This document shows positions 8,557 to 16,335 of a DNA stretch of 25,986 bases, piece after piece. The translations under genes were made by a program, and so were the position numbers. This DNA is from an uncultured Erysipelotrichaceae bacterium (lineage in GTDB: Bacteria > Bacillota_I > Bacilli_A > Erysipelotrichales > Coprobacillaceae). The first letter of the stretch is position 1; every line of letters begins with the position of its first letter. Below the pieces are notes generated by a model. The model had not been told where the DNA came from, did not search any database, and saw only the letters and a program-made list of their open reading frames with translations. The stretch is from assembly GCA_900538465.1 (NCBI GenBank), contig UPXV01000034.1, positions 1 to 25,986 of the forward strand, in the 5' to 3' direction.

Positions 8557-8586
8557 ATTTTTCATTCCTCCTACATACATATATCT

Positions 8587-8615
8587 ATTGTACATAAAAA
8601 TGCAAAAGAACTCAA
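8587..8615 (-). promoter_or_regulatory. ackA sigma-A promoter
   Basis: On the minus strand TTGAGT (8610-8615), a 17-bp spacer and TACAAT (8587-8592). Transcription would start near 8580, about 24 nt before the ackA ATG. Confidence 0.75.
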
Positions 8616-8624
8616 CCACAAAAT

Positions 8625-8638
8625 TGTAAGCGATAACA
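8625..8638. promoter_or_regulatory. cre site (CcpA box) upstream of ackA
   Basis: TGTAAGCGATAACA fits the B. subtilis cre consensus TGWAANCGNTNWCA at every position. Its centre is about 50 bp upstream of the predicted ackA start point, where CcpA activates rather than represses; the B. subtilis ackA cre sits in a similar position. The match is seen directly; the activation is inferred by analogy. Confidence 0.85.
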
Positions 8639-8674
8639 AATTTTGGAAAAAATTTTATATTTTTTATAAAAAAT

Positions 8675-8710
8675 GAAAAAACCCTACTCATAAGGATTTA
8701 TGACTAGAGT
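8675..8710 (-). terminator. Terminator after the SASP gene
   Basis: ACCCTACTCATAA (8681-8693) and TTATGACTAGAGT (8698-8710) pair with one mismatch and one wobble around a GGAT loop, followed on the minus strand by a T run. It makes the spore gene monocistronic and insulates ackA. Confidence 0.85.
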
Positions 8711-8722
8711 TTTTATTTCAGC

Positions 8723-8938
8723 TTAATGATTTTGAGATTGTCTACCTGCGATTTGGTTTTGTCCCATTTCAACTAATCTCTTAGTGATTTCACCACCAAC
8801 AGATCCGTTAGCACGTGAAGTTGCATCAGGTCCAAGGTTAACACCAAATTCATTAGCGATTTCGTATTTCATTTGATCGATTGCATTTTGAGCACCAGGA
8901 ACGACTAATTTGTTTCTATTTGAATTGTTTGAGTTCAT
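8723..8938 (-). CDS. Alpha/beta-type small acid-soluble spore protein
   Basis: SASPs coat spore DNA in the A-like form, protect it from UV and supply amino acids after germination. The 71-residue protein has both hallmark regions: YEIANEFGV (about 32-40), where the GPR protease cuts during germination, and the DNA-binding C-terminal motif SRANGSVGGEITKRLVEMGQ. Start: AGGAGGTGAAAGTT places the ATG at 8938 (MNSNNSNRNK); a frame opening at 8959 would place the ribosome binding site inside the gene. A forespore-type promoter precedes it and a terminator follows, so it is a single-gene unit. This gene is the best evidence that the host forms spores. Which ssp paralogue it is cannot be told. Confidence 0.96.
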   Translation of the reverse strand: MNSNNSNRNKLVVPGAQNAIDQMKYEIANEFGVNLGPDATSRANGSVGGEITKRLVEMGQNQIAGRQSQNH

Positions 8939-8960
8939 AACTTTCACCTCCTGACACAAT

Positions 8961-8989
8961 TAGTTTGTGTTGAGATGAAAAACTTATTC
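8961..8989 (-). promoter_or_regulatory. Sigma-G-type forespore promoter of the SASP gene
   Basis: On the minus strand GAATA (8985-8989), a 17-bp spacer and CAAACTA (8961-8967) fit the sigma-G pattern GNATR - N17 - CAnAMTA. SASP genes are classic sigma-G targets. The -10 region also lies in a small inverted repeat, ACACAA/TTGTGT, at about 8955-8970. Confidence 0.7.
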
Positions 8990-8996
8990 ATATTTT

Positions 8997-10193
8997 TTAA
9001 AATAAATTTTCAAAATTTTTATAATTGTCATCAATGACAATATCAGTTGTATTTTCAATACAATCTTGAACCATTTTTGCAAAATCCCACGTGTCTTCAA
9101 AAGCAGTTGCTTTATAGCTTTTTGGTTTTGTGGCAGGTTGCTTTGGTGTAAAAATTGTACAGCAATCTTCATGTGGACGAATAGAAATATCATAAGTTCC
9201 TATCTTATTTGCAATATCAATAATTTCTAATTTATCCATACAAGCGACAGGACGTAAAACTGGCATACGAATCACTTCGTTAATCACTGACATACTTTCT
9301 AATGTTTGTGAGGCAACTTGTCCAATGCTTTCTCCATTAACAATTGCTAAGCAATGATTTTGATTGGCAACACCTTCAGCTATACGATACATCATTCTAC
9401 GCATCACAGTCATGGCATAACTTTCTTCACAGTGTTCATAAACAGCCAATTGTAAATCTGTAAAAGGAACAATATGTACAATAATTCTTCCATGTGTATA
9501 TTGTCTTAAAACATCAACCAAATCCAAAACTTTTTCTCTTGCCAAATCACTTGTATATGGTGGAGAAGCATAATGAATACATTCAATATCAACACCACGT
9601 TTTAATGTTAGATAGCCAGCCACAGGAGAATCAATTCCACCCGATAACATCAATAAAGCTTTTCCACCAATACCAACAGGATATCCTCCAGCACCCAAAA
9701 TAACATTGTCCATGACATATGTAAATTCTTTTCTTAATTCAACTTTGACTAAAATCTCAGGATGATGAACATCAACCTTTAATTCTTTTTGTGTATTATG
9801 GAAAATATATCCTGCAATAGATGTATTGATATCATGAGATTGCATTGGAAAATCTTTATCATTTCTTTTGGTATCAATTTTAAAAGTTTGTCCTGGATTG
9901 TTTTCAATCACTTGTAAACACACTTCTTTGATTTTATCCAAATCACTTTCAACTTTATAACATAATGAAAAAGAATGAATTCCAAAGACTGTTTTTAACT
10001 TATCACAAACAGCCTTTGGATCTTCACCATTTAATAAAATATACATTCTATCAAATGATAATTCATAAGTTAATTTTGAAAAAGGTTTTAAAATTTCTTT
10101 TGTATTACTACACAATTTACGAATAAAAGTTTTACGATTCTTCCCTTTTGTCGTTAATTCTCCAAAACGGACTAAAATATGATTACATTCCAT
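8997..10193 (-). CDS. thiI: tRNA 4-thiouridine synthetase ThiI
   Basis: ThiI adenylates U8 of tRNA and inserts sulfur to make 4-thiouridine, a near-UV sensor. In some bacteria it also thiolates ThiS for thiamin synthesis. The 398-residue order is a ferredoxin-like domain (about 1-60), a THUMP domain (about 60-165) and a PP-loop ATPase domain with SGGIDS at 184-189, ending with EDCCTIFTPKQPATKP. There is no C-terminal rhodanese domain, as in Bacillus rather than E. coli, so sulfur must come straight from the desulfurase encoded just upstream (4-nt gap, ribosome binding site AGAGG overlapping its stop codon). No thiamin gene is nearby, so tRNA modification is the likelier role. Confidence 0.97.
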   Translation of the reverse strand: MECNHILVRFGELTTKGKNRKTFIRKLCSNTKEILKPFSKLTYELSFDRMYILLNGEDPKAVCDKLKTVFGIHSFSLCYKVESDLDKIKEVCLQVIENNPGQTFKIDTKRNDKDFPMQSHDINTSIAGYIFHNTQKELKVDVHHPEILVKVELRKEFTYVMDNVILGAGGYPVGIGGKALLMLSGGIDSPVAGYLTLKRGVDIECIHYASPPYTSDLAREKVLDLVDVLRQYTHGRIIVHIVPFTDLQLAVYEHCEESYAMTVMRRMMYRIAEGVANQNHCLAIVNGESIGQVASQTLESMSVINEVIRMPVLRPVACMDKLEIIDIANKIGTYDISIRPHEDCCTIFTPKQPATKPKSYKATAFEDTWDFAKMVQDCIENTTDIVIDDNYKNFENLF

Positions 10194-10197
10194 TTGT

Positions 10198-11337
10198 CTA
10201 CCTCTGTTTCTTTATTGTTTTTAAGATTGATGATAAATGATACAAAAATTCATCAATTTCTTCTTTTGTTGTAAGATGTGAAAAACTAATACGAATAGCA
10301 CTCTTTGCAACTTCAATAGGTAAATCCATAGCTGCCAAAGTTCTTGAAACATCATTTTTATGTGATGAACATGTACTCTTTGTTGACACATAACATTCAT
10401 GTGCTTCTAAAGCATGTAAAATCACTTCTGGTTTATATCCAACACATGAAAAATTGAGAATATAAGGAGAAACATGCTCCCTAGGTGTATTCACAACAAT
10501 ATCTTTTTCTTTAGATAATTCTTCTCTTATATATTGATTCAATGATTGAACATATTGATAATTTTGTTTTTGATTTTCTAATGCCAAACGTAATGTTTTG
10601 GCAAACAATGTATGTGTTGGCGTATTAGAAGTTCCACCACGCATACCATTTTCTTGTTGACCACCATTAATCAATGGAACCAAAGTCACATTATCTTTTT
10701 TATAAAGCAAGCCACTGCCTTTTAATCCATAGATTTTATGAGCTGAAAAACTTGCCATATCTACAATAGATAAATCAACAGGTATTTTTCCTAAAGCCTG
10801 CACCATATCGACATGAAAATGAATTTTAGGATTTTTTTGACAAATCAATTGATGAATTTTTTCAATCGGTTGAATCACTCCAACTTCATTATTGACATAC
10901 ATAATAGAAACTAAAATTGTATCTTCCCTTATTTTACTAGCTAATTCTTCTAAATTTAAATAACCATGATGATCAACAGATATAAAATCAACATCAAAAC
11001 CAAAAACATCTCTCAACTCTAAACATGTATTATAAACACTAGAATGTTCAATTGCACTGGTAATAATATGTTTCCCTCTATTTTGATATTGAAAAGCACA
11101 TCCTTTTATCGCCATATTGTTGGATTCACTGGCTCCACTGGTAAAAAAGATTTCAGTTGGTTTCACCTCCAACATTTTTGCAATTAAACTTCTTGATTTT
11201 TCCATCAAGGAACTTGTTTGTAATCCTAGAGAATATAATGAATCCGCATTTGCAAAATAATCATTCAATAAAGACTGATACATTTTATTCACTTCAGGAT
11301 TTAAAGGTGTTGTGGATACATAATCTAAATATATCAT
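10198..11337 (-). CDS. Cysteine desulfurase (NifS/IscS family) paired with ThiI
   Basis: This PLP enzyme converts cysteine to alanine and carries the sulfur as a persulfide for transfer to ThiI. The protein has 379 residues. Visible residues are H98 (EHSS), D177 (HVDMVQA), the PLP lysine K201 in SFSAHKIYG, and the catalytic C323 in the mobile loop STKSTCSSH. Start: GGAGGGAAATT precedes the ATG at 11337 (MIYLDYVSTTPLNPEV); a longer frame from 11382 has no site. Its position directly before thiI, in one transcript, matches the dedicated NifZ-type desulfurase of B. subtilis. A TATAAT box (11354-11359, minus strand) and a 16-bp palindrome lie upstream. No IscU or SufU scaffold is adjacent, which argues against a role mainly in Fe-S clusters. 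Confidence 0.94.
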   Translation of the reverse strand: MIYLDYVSTTPLNPEVNKMYQSLLNDYFANADSLYSLGLQTSSLMEKSRSLIAKMLEVKPTEIFFTSGASESNNMAIKGCAFQYQNRGKHIITSAIEHSSVYNTCLELRDVFGFDVDFISVDHHGYLNLEELASKIREDTILVSIMYVNNEVGVIQPIEKIHQLICQKNPKIHFHVDMVQALGKIPVDLSIVDMASFSAHKIYGLKGSGLLYKKDNVTLVPLINGGQQENGMRGGTSNTPTHTLFAKTLRLALENQKQNYQYVQSLNQYIREELSKEKDIVVNTPREHVSPYILNFSCVGYKPEVILHALEAHECYVSTKSTCSSHKNDVSRTLAAMDLPIEVAKSAIRISFSHLTTKEEIDEFLYHLSSILKTIKKQR

Positions 11338-11373
11338 AATTTCCCTCCATAACTCATTATATGTATATATACC

Positions 11374-11389
11374 ATTTTTCATGAAAAAA
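11374..11389. promoter_or_regulatory. 16-bp palindrome before desulfurase-thiI operon
   Basis: ATTTTTCATGAAAAAT is a perfect palindrome lying just upstream of a TATAAT -10 box (11354-11359) on the minus strand, where a -35 box is poor. It could be an operator. It resembles a CodY box (AATTTTCWGAAAATT) but has one extra central base, so that assignment is weak. Confidence 0.35.
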
Positions 11390-11396
11390 TACCACT

Positions 11397-11420
11397 AAAA
11401 AAGTCCTTAAACGGACTTTT
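11397..11420 (-). terminator. Terminator overlapping the end of ezrA
   Basis: AAAAGTCC and GGACTTTT arms (11399-11406 and 11413-11420) around a 6-nt loop, with a T run on the minus strand (11397-11402). The upstream arm encodes the last codons of ezrA and the stop codon sits in the loop. Confidence 0.85.
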
Positions 11421-13149
11421 CAGTAGATTTTTTTATTAATTCTTCATAAGAACCAGGTTGAATCTTCTCAATAATATCAACAGCTGTTGACAAAGCTTTT
11501 GTATATTCACCATTTCTAAACAAAACTTCAGCTTTTGTTAATTCTGTATTGACCTCTAAGAAAGTTGAACGATAACGATTTCCAAAAACAATAGCTTCTT
11601 CAACCATTTCAGCCGTCACAATCAAATTATGAACATTATCATATAACTTATAAATCACATCTCTTGCACCATCAACACGTTTTGATAACTCAGATAACTC
11701 TACTGGTCGATTCATACGATAAGCTTGAATTTGAGCCGCTTTATCATAAGAATCTTGAATGTAATCTTTATATGATTCATTAATCATTGGTAAATGCTTA
11801 TTTTTAATTTCTGACTTAATTTCTAGTAAAACGATATTAATATTTTCCAACTCATCAATTGCACGTTGTTCTTGTAAATAAAGATGATCACGTAAAGCAA
11901 AGAAATCATTTAAATAATCTTGATGAACAGCTGCTTTTTCTTTTAAAGCAACAACTTTACCAATCATTTGTGAATAAGAGAAATCACCTTTCTTCATTTC
12001 TTCTTCTAAATCATAAGATTCTCTTAAAATCGTATCAAATTCTTGATATTTTTCATCAATAACAATATCCACTTCATTAATTACATATAAATTTCTAATA
12101 CGATTATAATCAATCATCACCTGTTTATATTGATCATAAATATCAGTAATTAATGTATAACTTTCATCCCATTTTTCTTTAAATTCATCAAAAGATTTCT
12201 TTTCAGATTCTAAATCTTGAATCAAAGCATCTATCGCATCAGCTAAATTTTGTAAAACTTCACCCATATTTTCTAATTCTAATTTTTTAATATGTTGAAT
12301 AGATTCTTGTAATGTTGTTTTCATCATATTCAAACGATTATCAACATCTAATTGATTTAAAGAAAATTGTTCTTCAGACATATTATCAATTAACTCTTCA
12401 ATATGAGTTATCTTCTTTGGTATGTATTGTCTAACCACTGCAATAAAGCTTGGCAAGTCTTCTAATTGACGATCTACCCAATCCACTTTATCTTCTATCT
12501 CTTGTGTAAATTGTTTTGCTTCTTCAAATTTTTGATTATTCATATAGCTTTCTAATTTCACAAAAGAATCATCAATCTCATTAAAAACATGAATAATATC
12601 AGGAACAAAATCTTCTACTTTAAAACGGATGGATTCAAAATGATCAATTGTCAAACGATACTTTTCTTTAACACGAATAATTTCAATTCTTTGAACATTT
12701 TCAATTTCAGTAATCTTTTCAATCTTTGACAACAATTCTTGACTATCATGTTCATAAATATCAAGCATTTCATTTAATGTTTTCATTTTCTTAGAAACTT
12801 TACGTAACTTTCCATAGAAAAGTTGTTCATCAACCTCATTAACCAAGACAGCCAATTCATTTTTTTGATAATCTGTAATTTTTTCAAATTCTTGAGAATA
12901 TTCTTCATACAACTCTAAAACATCTGGCATATTTTTAGAAATACTATGAACTCTTCCCAAACGATATTGTAAAGGTAATGATTTTGTTGCGTTCATCTGA
13001 TTTTCTACTTCTACAATTTGTTTACGATAAACCTTTAAGCGTAATGCACGATATATGACATATATAACAATTAAAGCCACAAGTCCAATCCCAATGAAAA
13101 TGAGATTTCTTGTTCCAATTTGTTCAATTATCTTTTTTATTTCATCCAT
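11407..13149 (-). CDS. ezrA: Septation ring formation regulator EzrA
   Basis: EzrA is a membrane-anchored, spectrin-like protein that binds FtsZ, limits extra Z-rings and helps coordinate division with wall synthesis. The 580 residues are close to the usual 560-570. There is a very short outer N-terminus, one membrane helix (about 14-33, NLIFIGIGLVALIVIYVIYR), then about 545 residues of charged alpha-helical coiled-coil in the cytoplasm, with the family's typical spacing of Glu, Lys and Leu. The start at 13149 follows AAAGGA about 10 nt upstream. It is followed by its own terminator and appears to be a single-gene unit. In many Firmicutes ezrA is next to the desulfurase-thiI pair and near rpsD, so this order is conserved. 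Confidence 0.96.
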   Translation of the reverse strand: MDEIKKIIEQIGTRNLIFIGIGLVALIVIYVIYRALRLKVYRKQIVEVENQMNATKSLPLQYRLGRVHSISKNMPDVLELYEEYSQEFEKITDYQKNELAVLVNEVDEQLFYGKLRKVSKKMKTLNEMLDIYEHDSQELLSKIEKITEIENVQRIEIIRVKEKYRLTIDHFESIRFKVEDFVPDIIHVFNEIDDSFVKLESYMNNQKFEEAKQFTQEIEDKVDWVDRQLEDLPSFIAVVRQYIPKKITHIEELIDNMSEEQFSLNQLDVDNRLNMMKTTLQESIQHIKKLELENMGEVLQNLADAIDALIQDLESEKKSFDEFKEKWDESYTLITDIYDQYKQVMIDYNRIRNLYVINEVDIVIDEKYQEFDTILRESYDLEEEMKKGDFSYSQMIGKVVALKEKAAVHQDYLNDFFALRDHLYLQEQRAIDELENINIVLLEIKSEIKNKHLPMINESYKDYIQDSYDKAAQIQAYRMNRPVELSELSKRVDGARDVIYKLYDNVHNLIVTAEMVEEAIVFGNRYRSTFLEVNTELTKAEVLFRNGEYTKALSTAVDIIEKIQPGSYEELIKKSTEKSV

Positions 13150-13366
13150 AAATCAAGTTCCTTTCTTATTACACTCTTTCATTCTATCATAAATTTGTGC
13201 TTTTTTCATCATTTTCTCTATGATTTATTGAAAAATAGACAAGAAAAAAAACAAAAGAATTGACTTTTAAAAATAATTTCATAGCATCCTCATAACGTCC
13301 ATTGAAACCATACCTAAAAATATAAAATATCTTTACAAATGAAGTTAACAATCCTCATCTCCAAAT

Positions 13367-13405
13367 AAAAAAGGTACTAAACAACCATTATAGTTGCTTA
13401 ATACC
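13367..13405 (-). terminator. Terminator after rpsD
   Basis: Arms at 13373-13385 and 13393-13405 (GGTACTAAACAAC with GTTGCTTAATACC) pair over 13 bp with two wobbles in the minus-strand RNA, followed by six U. Confidence 0.9.
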
Positions 13406-13420
13406 CTATTTTTATTTGGA

Positions 13421-14026
13421 TTAACCAAGTCTGTTGTAGTATTCTACGATAAGTGCTTCGTTGATTTCTTGGTTTAATTCAGATCTTTCTGGTAATCTGA
13501 TATATTTACCTTCCATCTTATCAGCATCTACTTCTACAAATCCAGGTACATGAGTTTGAGAAGCTAAAGCAGTTTTGATAATTTCTAAAGATTTAGAAGA
13601 TTCTTTAACTGAAACAACATCTCCAACTTTCACTTGACAAGAAGCAATATCAGTTTTTACACCATTTAATAAGATATGTCCATGGTTAACTAATTGTCTT
13701 GCTTGTCTTCTTGTAGTTGCGAAACCTAATCTGTAAACAACATTGTCTAATCTTGATTCAAGTAAGCAGAAGAAGTTATAACCAGTGATTCCTTCCATTT
13801 TACTTGCTCTTTTGAATGTGTTATGGAATTGTTTTTCGTTAACTCCATACATATGTCTTACTTTTTGCTTTTCAGCTAATTGTAAACCATATTCAGTTGG
13901 TTTCTTTCTTTTTTGCCCATGTTGCCCTGGAGCATAAGGTCTTTTTGCTAATTCTTTACCAGTTTCTAATGTAGAAAAACCTAAACGTCTAGATTTTTTC
14001 CATTGTGGTCCTGTGTAACGTGCCAT
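13421..14026 (-). CDS. rpsD: 30S ribosomal protein S4
   Basis: S4 is a primary 16S rRNA-binding protein that nucleates 30S assembly, and in several bacteria it represses its own mRNA. The 201 residues are the usual length. The N-terminus (MARYTGPQWKKSRRLG) lacks the four zinc-binding cysteines, so this is the zinc-free form. The S4 RNA-binding domain spans about 92-150 (RLDNVVYRLGFATTRRQARQ, HGHILLNG). The ribosome binding site AGGAGG lies 8 nt before the ATG. The gene stands alone with its own promoter and a 164-nt leader, as in B. subtilis, rather than in the alpha operon. Confidence 0.98.
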   Translation of the reverse strand: MARYTGPQWKKSRRLGFSTLETGKELAKRPYAPGQHGQKRKKPTEYGLQLAEKQKVRHMYGVNEKQFHNTFKRASKMEGITGYNFFCLLESRLDNVVYRLGFATTRRQARQLVNHGHILLNGVKTDIASCQVKVGDVVSVKESSKSLEIIKTALASQTHVPGFVEVDADKMEGKYIRLPERSELNQEINEALIVEYYNRLG

Positions 14027-14190
14027 TCTTTTTTCCTCCTATTGTTTTATTTGGCATAAAACAATAACATTCATAGATCAGTTAGGTTGTGTTTGTACTA
14101 AGTATTTCTCTATTAGCAGCTAGATACTCTACATCCCTTTGTTACAAACGCATTGGCTAACACTCTACGTGCTGCTATCATTTATTGCAC
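14027..14190 (-). ncRNA. rpsD leader RNA, probable S4 autoregulation element
   Basis: Between the predicted start point (about 14190) and the rpsD ATG is a 164-nt leader. Read 5' to 3' it contains TAGCAGC (14177-14171), GTTTGTA (14149-14143), GCTGCTA (14120-14114) and TACAAAC (14097-14091). The first pairs with the third and the second with the fourth, 7 bp each, which is the interleaved order of an H-type pseudoknot. S4 is known to bind a pseudoknot in its own mRNA in E. coli and to autoregulate rpsD in B. subtilis. A second hairpin with perfect 11-bp arms (14040-14050 and 14056-14066, loop GCCAA) directly touches the AGGAGG site, and could present or hide it. Pairing is seen by eye only; no folding energies were computed. 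Confidence 0.7.
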
Positions 14191-14196
14191 CTGTAA

Positions 14197-14225
14197 TTTA
14201 TATCATATTTTCTTGCATTAGTCAA
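14197..14225 (-). promoter_or_regulatory. rpsD promoter
   Basis: On the minus strand TTGACT (14220-14225), a 17-bp spacer and TATAAA (14197-14202) make a strong sigma-A promoter, fitting for a ribosomal protein gene. Nothing else is visible in 14226-14399. Confidence 0.85.
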
Positions 14226-14399
14226 TCATTTTATTGTTTTTATATAAAAGTTAAAAAAGTGTACCATACCACCACTATCATAAGAGCTGCTCATTACAAT
14301 AGAGAAATTTTACTTAGATTCACATTTTCAGTTATTAAATTATATCAGCCAAAACATTGACTTATTACAAAAAAACAATCACTATCAAAATCCCTTTGG

Positions 14400-14861
14400 T
14401 TAAAATTCTTTTTTCTTTGTATGAGAGTTCATTGTTTTTATCGGAATATTGTTTCGATAAAGATAAGTAATTAAACTTTGACTATTGAGCATATTGTCTT
14501 CAAAAGAAGCTATTTTTTTATGAGAATTATTATAAAGACAATATTGTGTTTCCATATTTTTTATAAAACTTTCACAATAAGCAATATCATCCTTATGAAA
14601 GAAAATCTTTCTTCCATAAAAACAACGATAATAACATTCATCTAATCCAATAACAACTTTTCTTAAACAACCCTCCATTATCAAGGCAATCCCCAAAACT
14701 GCAAATCCTCCAAACACAACACCACAAAAAATAATTTGTATATTATCATGATTCAAAATTCCATCCCTTATAGAAAAGAATAAGAAGATCAAAAAAACAA
14801 CTGTATCAATGATTCCAATAACTAATGGAATACGATTTTCTCTCACAACGATTTGTTTCAT
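14400..14861 (-). CDS. Small two-helix membrane protein, unknown
   Basis: I do not recognise it with confidence. The 153-residue protein has two membrane helices (about 12-32 and 40-62), then a soluble C-terminal region of about 90 residues. That region (KVVIGLDECYYRCFYGRKIFFHKDDIAYCE) resembles the bacterial PH-like (bPH/YdbT-type) fold found in small membrane proteins, where a beta-rich domain follows two helices. Start: GGAG lies 7 nt before the ATG at 14861; another ATG two codons earlier is only 1 nt from GGAG. A TATAAT box (14882-14887, minus strand) lies about 20 nt upstream, just after the terminator of the GGDEF gene, so it has its own promoter. No clear terminator is seen after it. 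Confidence 0.75.
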   Translation of the reverse strand: MKQIVVRENRIPLVIGIIDTVVFLIFLFFSIRDGILNHDNIQIIFCGVVFGGFAVLGIALIMEGCLRKVVIGLDECYYRCFYGRKIFFHKDDIAYCESFIKNMETQYCLYNNSHKKIASFEDNMLNSQSLITYLYRNNIPIKTMNSHTKKKEF

Positions 14862-14900
14862 AAACATTCTCCTACGCTTTCATTATAACGAATTAACAAG

Positions 14901-14927
14901 AAAAAGCCATAAGTTTTGCTTTATGGC
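14901..14927 (-). terminator. Terminator after the diguanylate cyclase gene
   Basis: GCCATAA (14906-14912) and TTATGGC (14921-14927) form a 7-bp stem with an 8-nt loop, followed on the minus strand by five T. It starts 3 nt past the stop codon. Confidence 0.8.
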
Positions 14928-14929
14928 CT

Positions 14930-16246
14930 TTAATCAACTTTCTTATGATGATACATTTGCTCATCAGCCTTTTTAACAAGTTCTTCAATAGATGAAGCAT
15001 CATCAGGATATCTTGAATATCCTATACTGACTTGTGGATAATAAGTAAACTCTTCTAATTGAACAGTCTGTGTTAATGATTGTTCTAGACTTTCAATTGT
15101 TGACAATGGATCATCTCTGTCATATAAAACAATGATAAATTCATCACCACCAATTCTAAAAGCATAATCTTTTTTATGAAGAAATTGTTTTATACGAAAA
15201 GCAATTTCTTTTAACAGCTGATCACCTGCCAGATGTCCATATGTATCATTAACTTGTTTAAATTTATCTAGATCTAAATAAATGAGAAGGAATGAATTTG
15301 ATTCGTCAATATTTTTTGATAAAATGAGAGACATTTTTCTTCCATTATAAAGTTCCGTTAAATAATCTTGATAAGAAATTTCAACCATTTTTCTTCTTTG
15401 CTCATTAATTTTTAAAACTGCATAGATTAATGCTGGAATTAAAAGTGAAACACAAATCATTGAAATTATAATAGGCATTGATTCTTGATAATTGATCCAA
15501 CCATGTTTTAATGAAATACTCAAAGTCCATTGACTTCCAGGAACATCAAACTTTGTTTCTACGGGGTCAATCAAATCTTTTGATGACGATTCCATAATAA
15601 TCTGTTTTTCTTGAGTATCAGGATGAATACGCCAAAGTTTATATTCATATCCAACATGAGTAAAATCATTCAAATGAACAGAATCAAAGATTTCTGGAAC
15701 ATTTAAAACCACAATGGAAAAGCCCCAAAATACTTTTTGTTGATTTTCTTCTAGATAAATAGGTTGTCTAATGACAATTCCTAATCCTGATTGATACAAT
15801 TCAAAAGGACCTGCTAATGTTGTTTTCCCACTATCTCTTGCATATTCTGCCTCTTTTTGACGATCAGGATCATCAAAGAGATCGCCAAATGCTTCTTCAT
15901 TTCCTTCTAATGGATAAACATATTGAACATTGCCTTTGGGAGCTAATTGAATACTCCGAAAAGCTTTATCATTTTTATAGAGTTGTGATGCAACCTCATC
16001 AAAGTCATTAATCTTTCCATGACTATCAACAATTAAGAGTCTTAATGTATTGGTTGTTTGCATATATGATGATAATGAACGGTCTAATTCACTAACTTGA
16101 GATTTTGCTAAATAAGTTGCTTTTTCAATAGCTGTTTCTTTCTTGTCATTGAAAAACCATAAAACAATCATCAACGAGATAGTTATCATCACAACAAAAG
16201 AAATACAAGTTATAAATCCAGTAGAATGTTCTTTTATTTTTTTCAT
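14930..16246 (-). CDS. Membrane diguanylate cyclase with CHASE-like sensor
   Basis: GGDEF enzymes make cyclic di-GMP from two GTP, usually to control surface attachment or motility. In this 438-residue protein, TM helix 1 (about 9-32) is followed by an extracytoplasmic sensor domain (about 35-250) resembling CHASE, for example FRSIQLAPKGNVQYVYPLEGNE. TM helix 2 (about 255-277) and the GGDEF domain (about 285-438) come next. The active site is intact: DLDKFKQVNDTYGH and RIGGDEF (GGDEF at 366-370). The product-inhibition I-site RxxD is degenerate: the tetrad ending 5 residues before GGDEF reads HKKD. The ATG at 16246 is preferred, with AGGTG 6 nt upstream; a GTG three codons earlier is possible. 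No EAL or HD-GYP partner is in the window, and the ligand is unknown. Confidence 0.93.
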   Translation of the reverse strand: MKKIKEHSTGFITCISFVVMITISLMIVLWFFNDKKETAIEKATYLAKSQVSELDRSLSSYMQTTNTLRLLIVDSHGKINDFDEVASQLYKNDKAFRSIQLAPKGNVQYVYPLEGNEEAFGDLFDDPDRQKEAEYARDSGKTTLAGPFELYQSGLGIVIRQPIYLEENQQKVFWGFSIVVLNVPEIFDSVHLNDFTHVGYEYKLWRIHPDTQEKQIIMESSSKDLIDPVETKFDVPGSQWTLSISLKHGWINYQESMPIIISMICVSLLIPALIYAVLKINEQRRKMVEISYQDYLTELYNGRKMSLILSKNIDESNSFLLIYLDLDKFKQVNDTYGHLAGDQLLKEIAFRIKQFLHKKDYAFRIGGDEFIIVLYDRDDPLSTIESLEQSLTQTVQLEEFTYYPQVSIGYSRYPDDASSIEELVKKADEQMYHHKKVD

Positions 16247-16268
16247 CAAGATCACCTGTCTTTTTATT

Positions 16269-16297
16269 ATTGTACCATTTTTTTAAATAATTGAAAA
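16269..16297 (-). promoter_or_regulatory. Promoter of the diguanylate cyclase gene
   Basis: On the minus strand TTTTCA (16292-16297), a 17-bp spacer and TACAAT (16269-16274), preceded by TGG, give an extended -10 promoter. Confidence 0.65.
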
Positions 16298-16335
16298 AAG
16301 AATTCCTATTTCTAAAATAAAAAATAAATTTATTC

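Noticed and set aside
13187..13351. A 54-codon minus-strand frame starting at TTG between ezrA and rpsD
   Set aside because: Low-complexity and AT-rich, with a rare start codon and a weak, badly spaced ribosome binding site and no recognisable family. Treated as noncoding spacer, though a dispersed intergenic repeat is possible.
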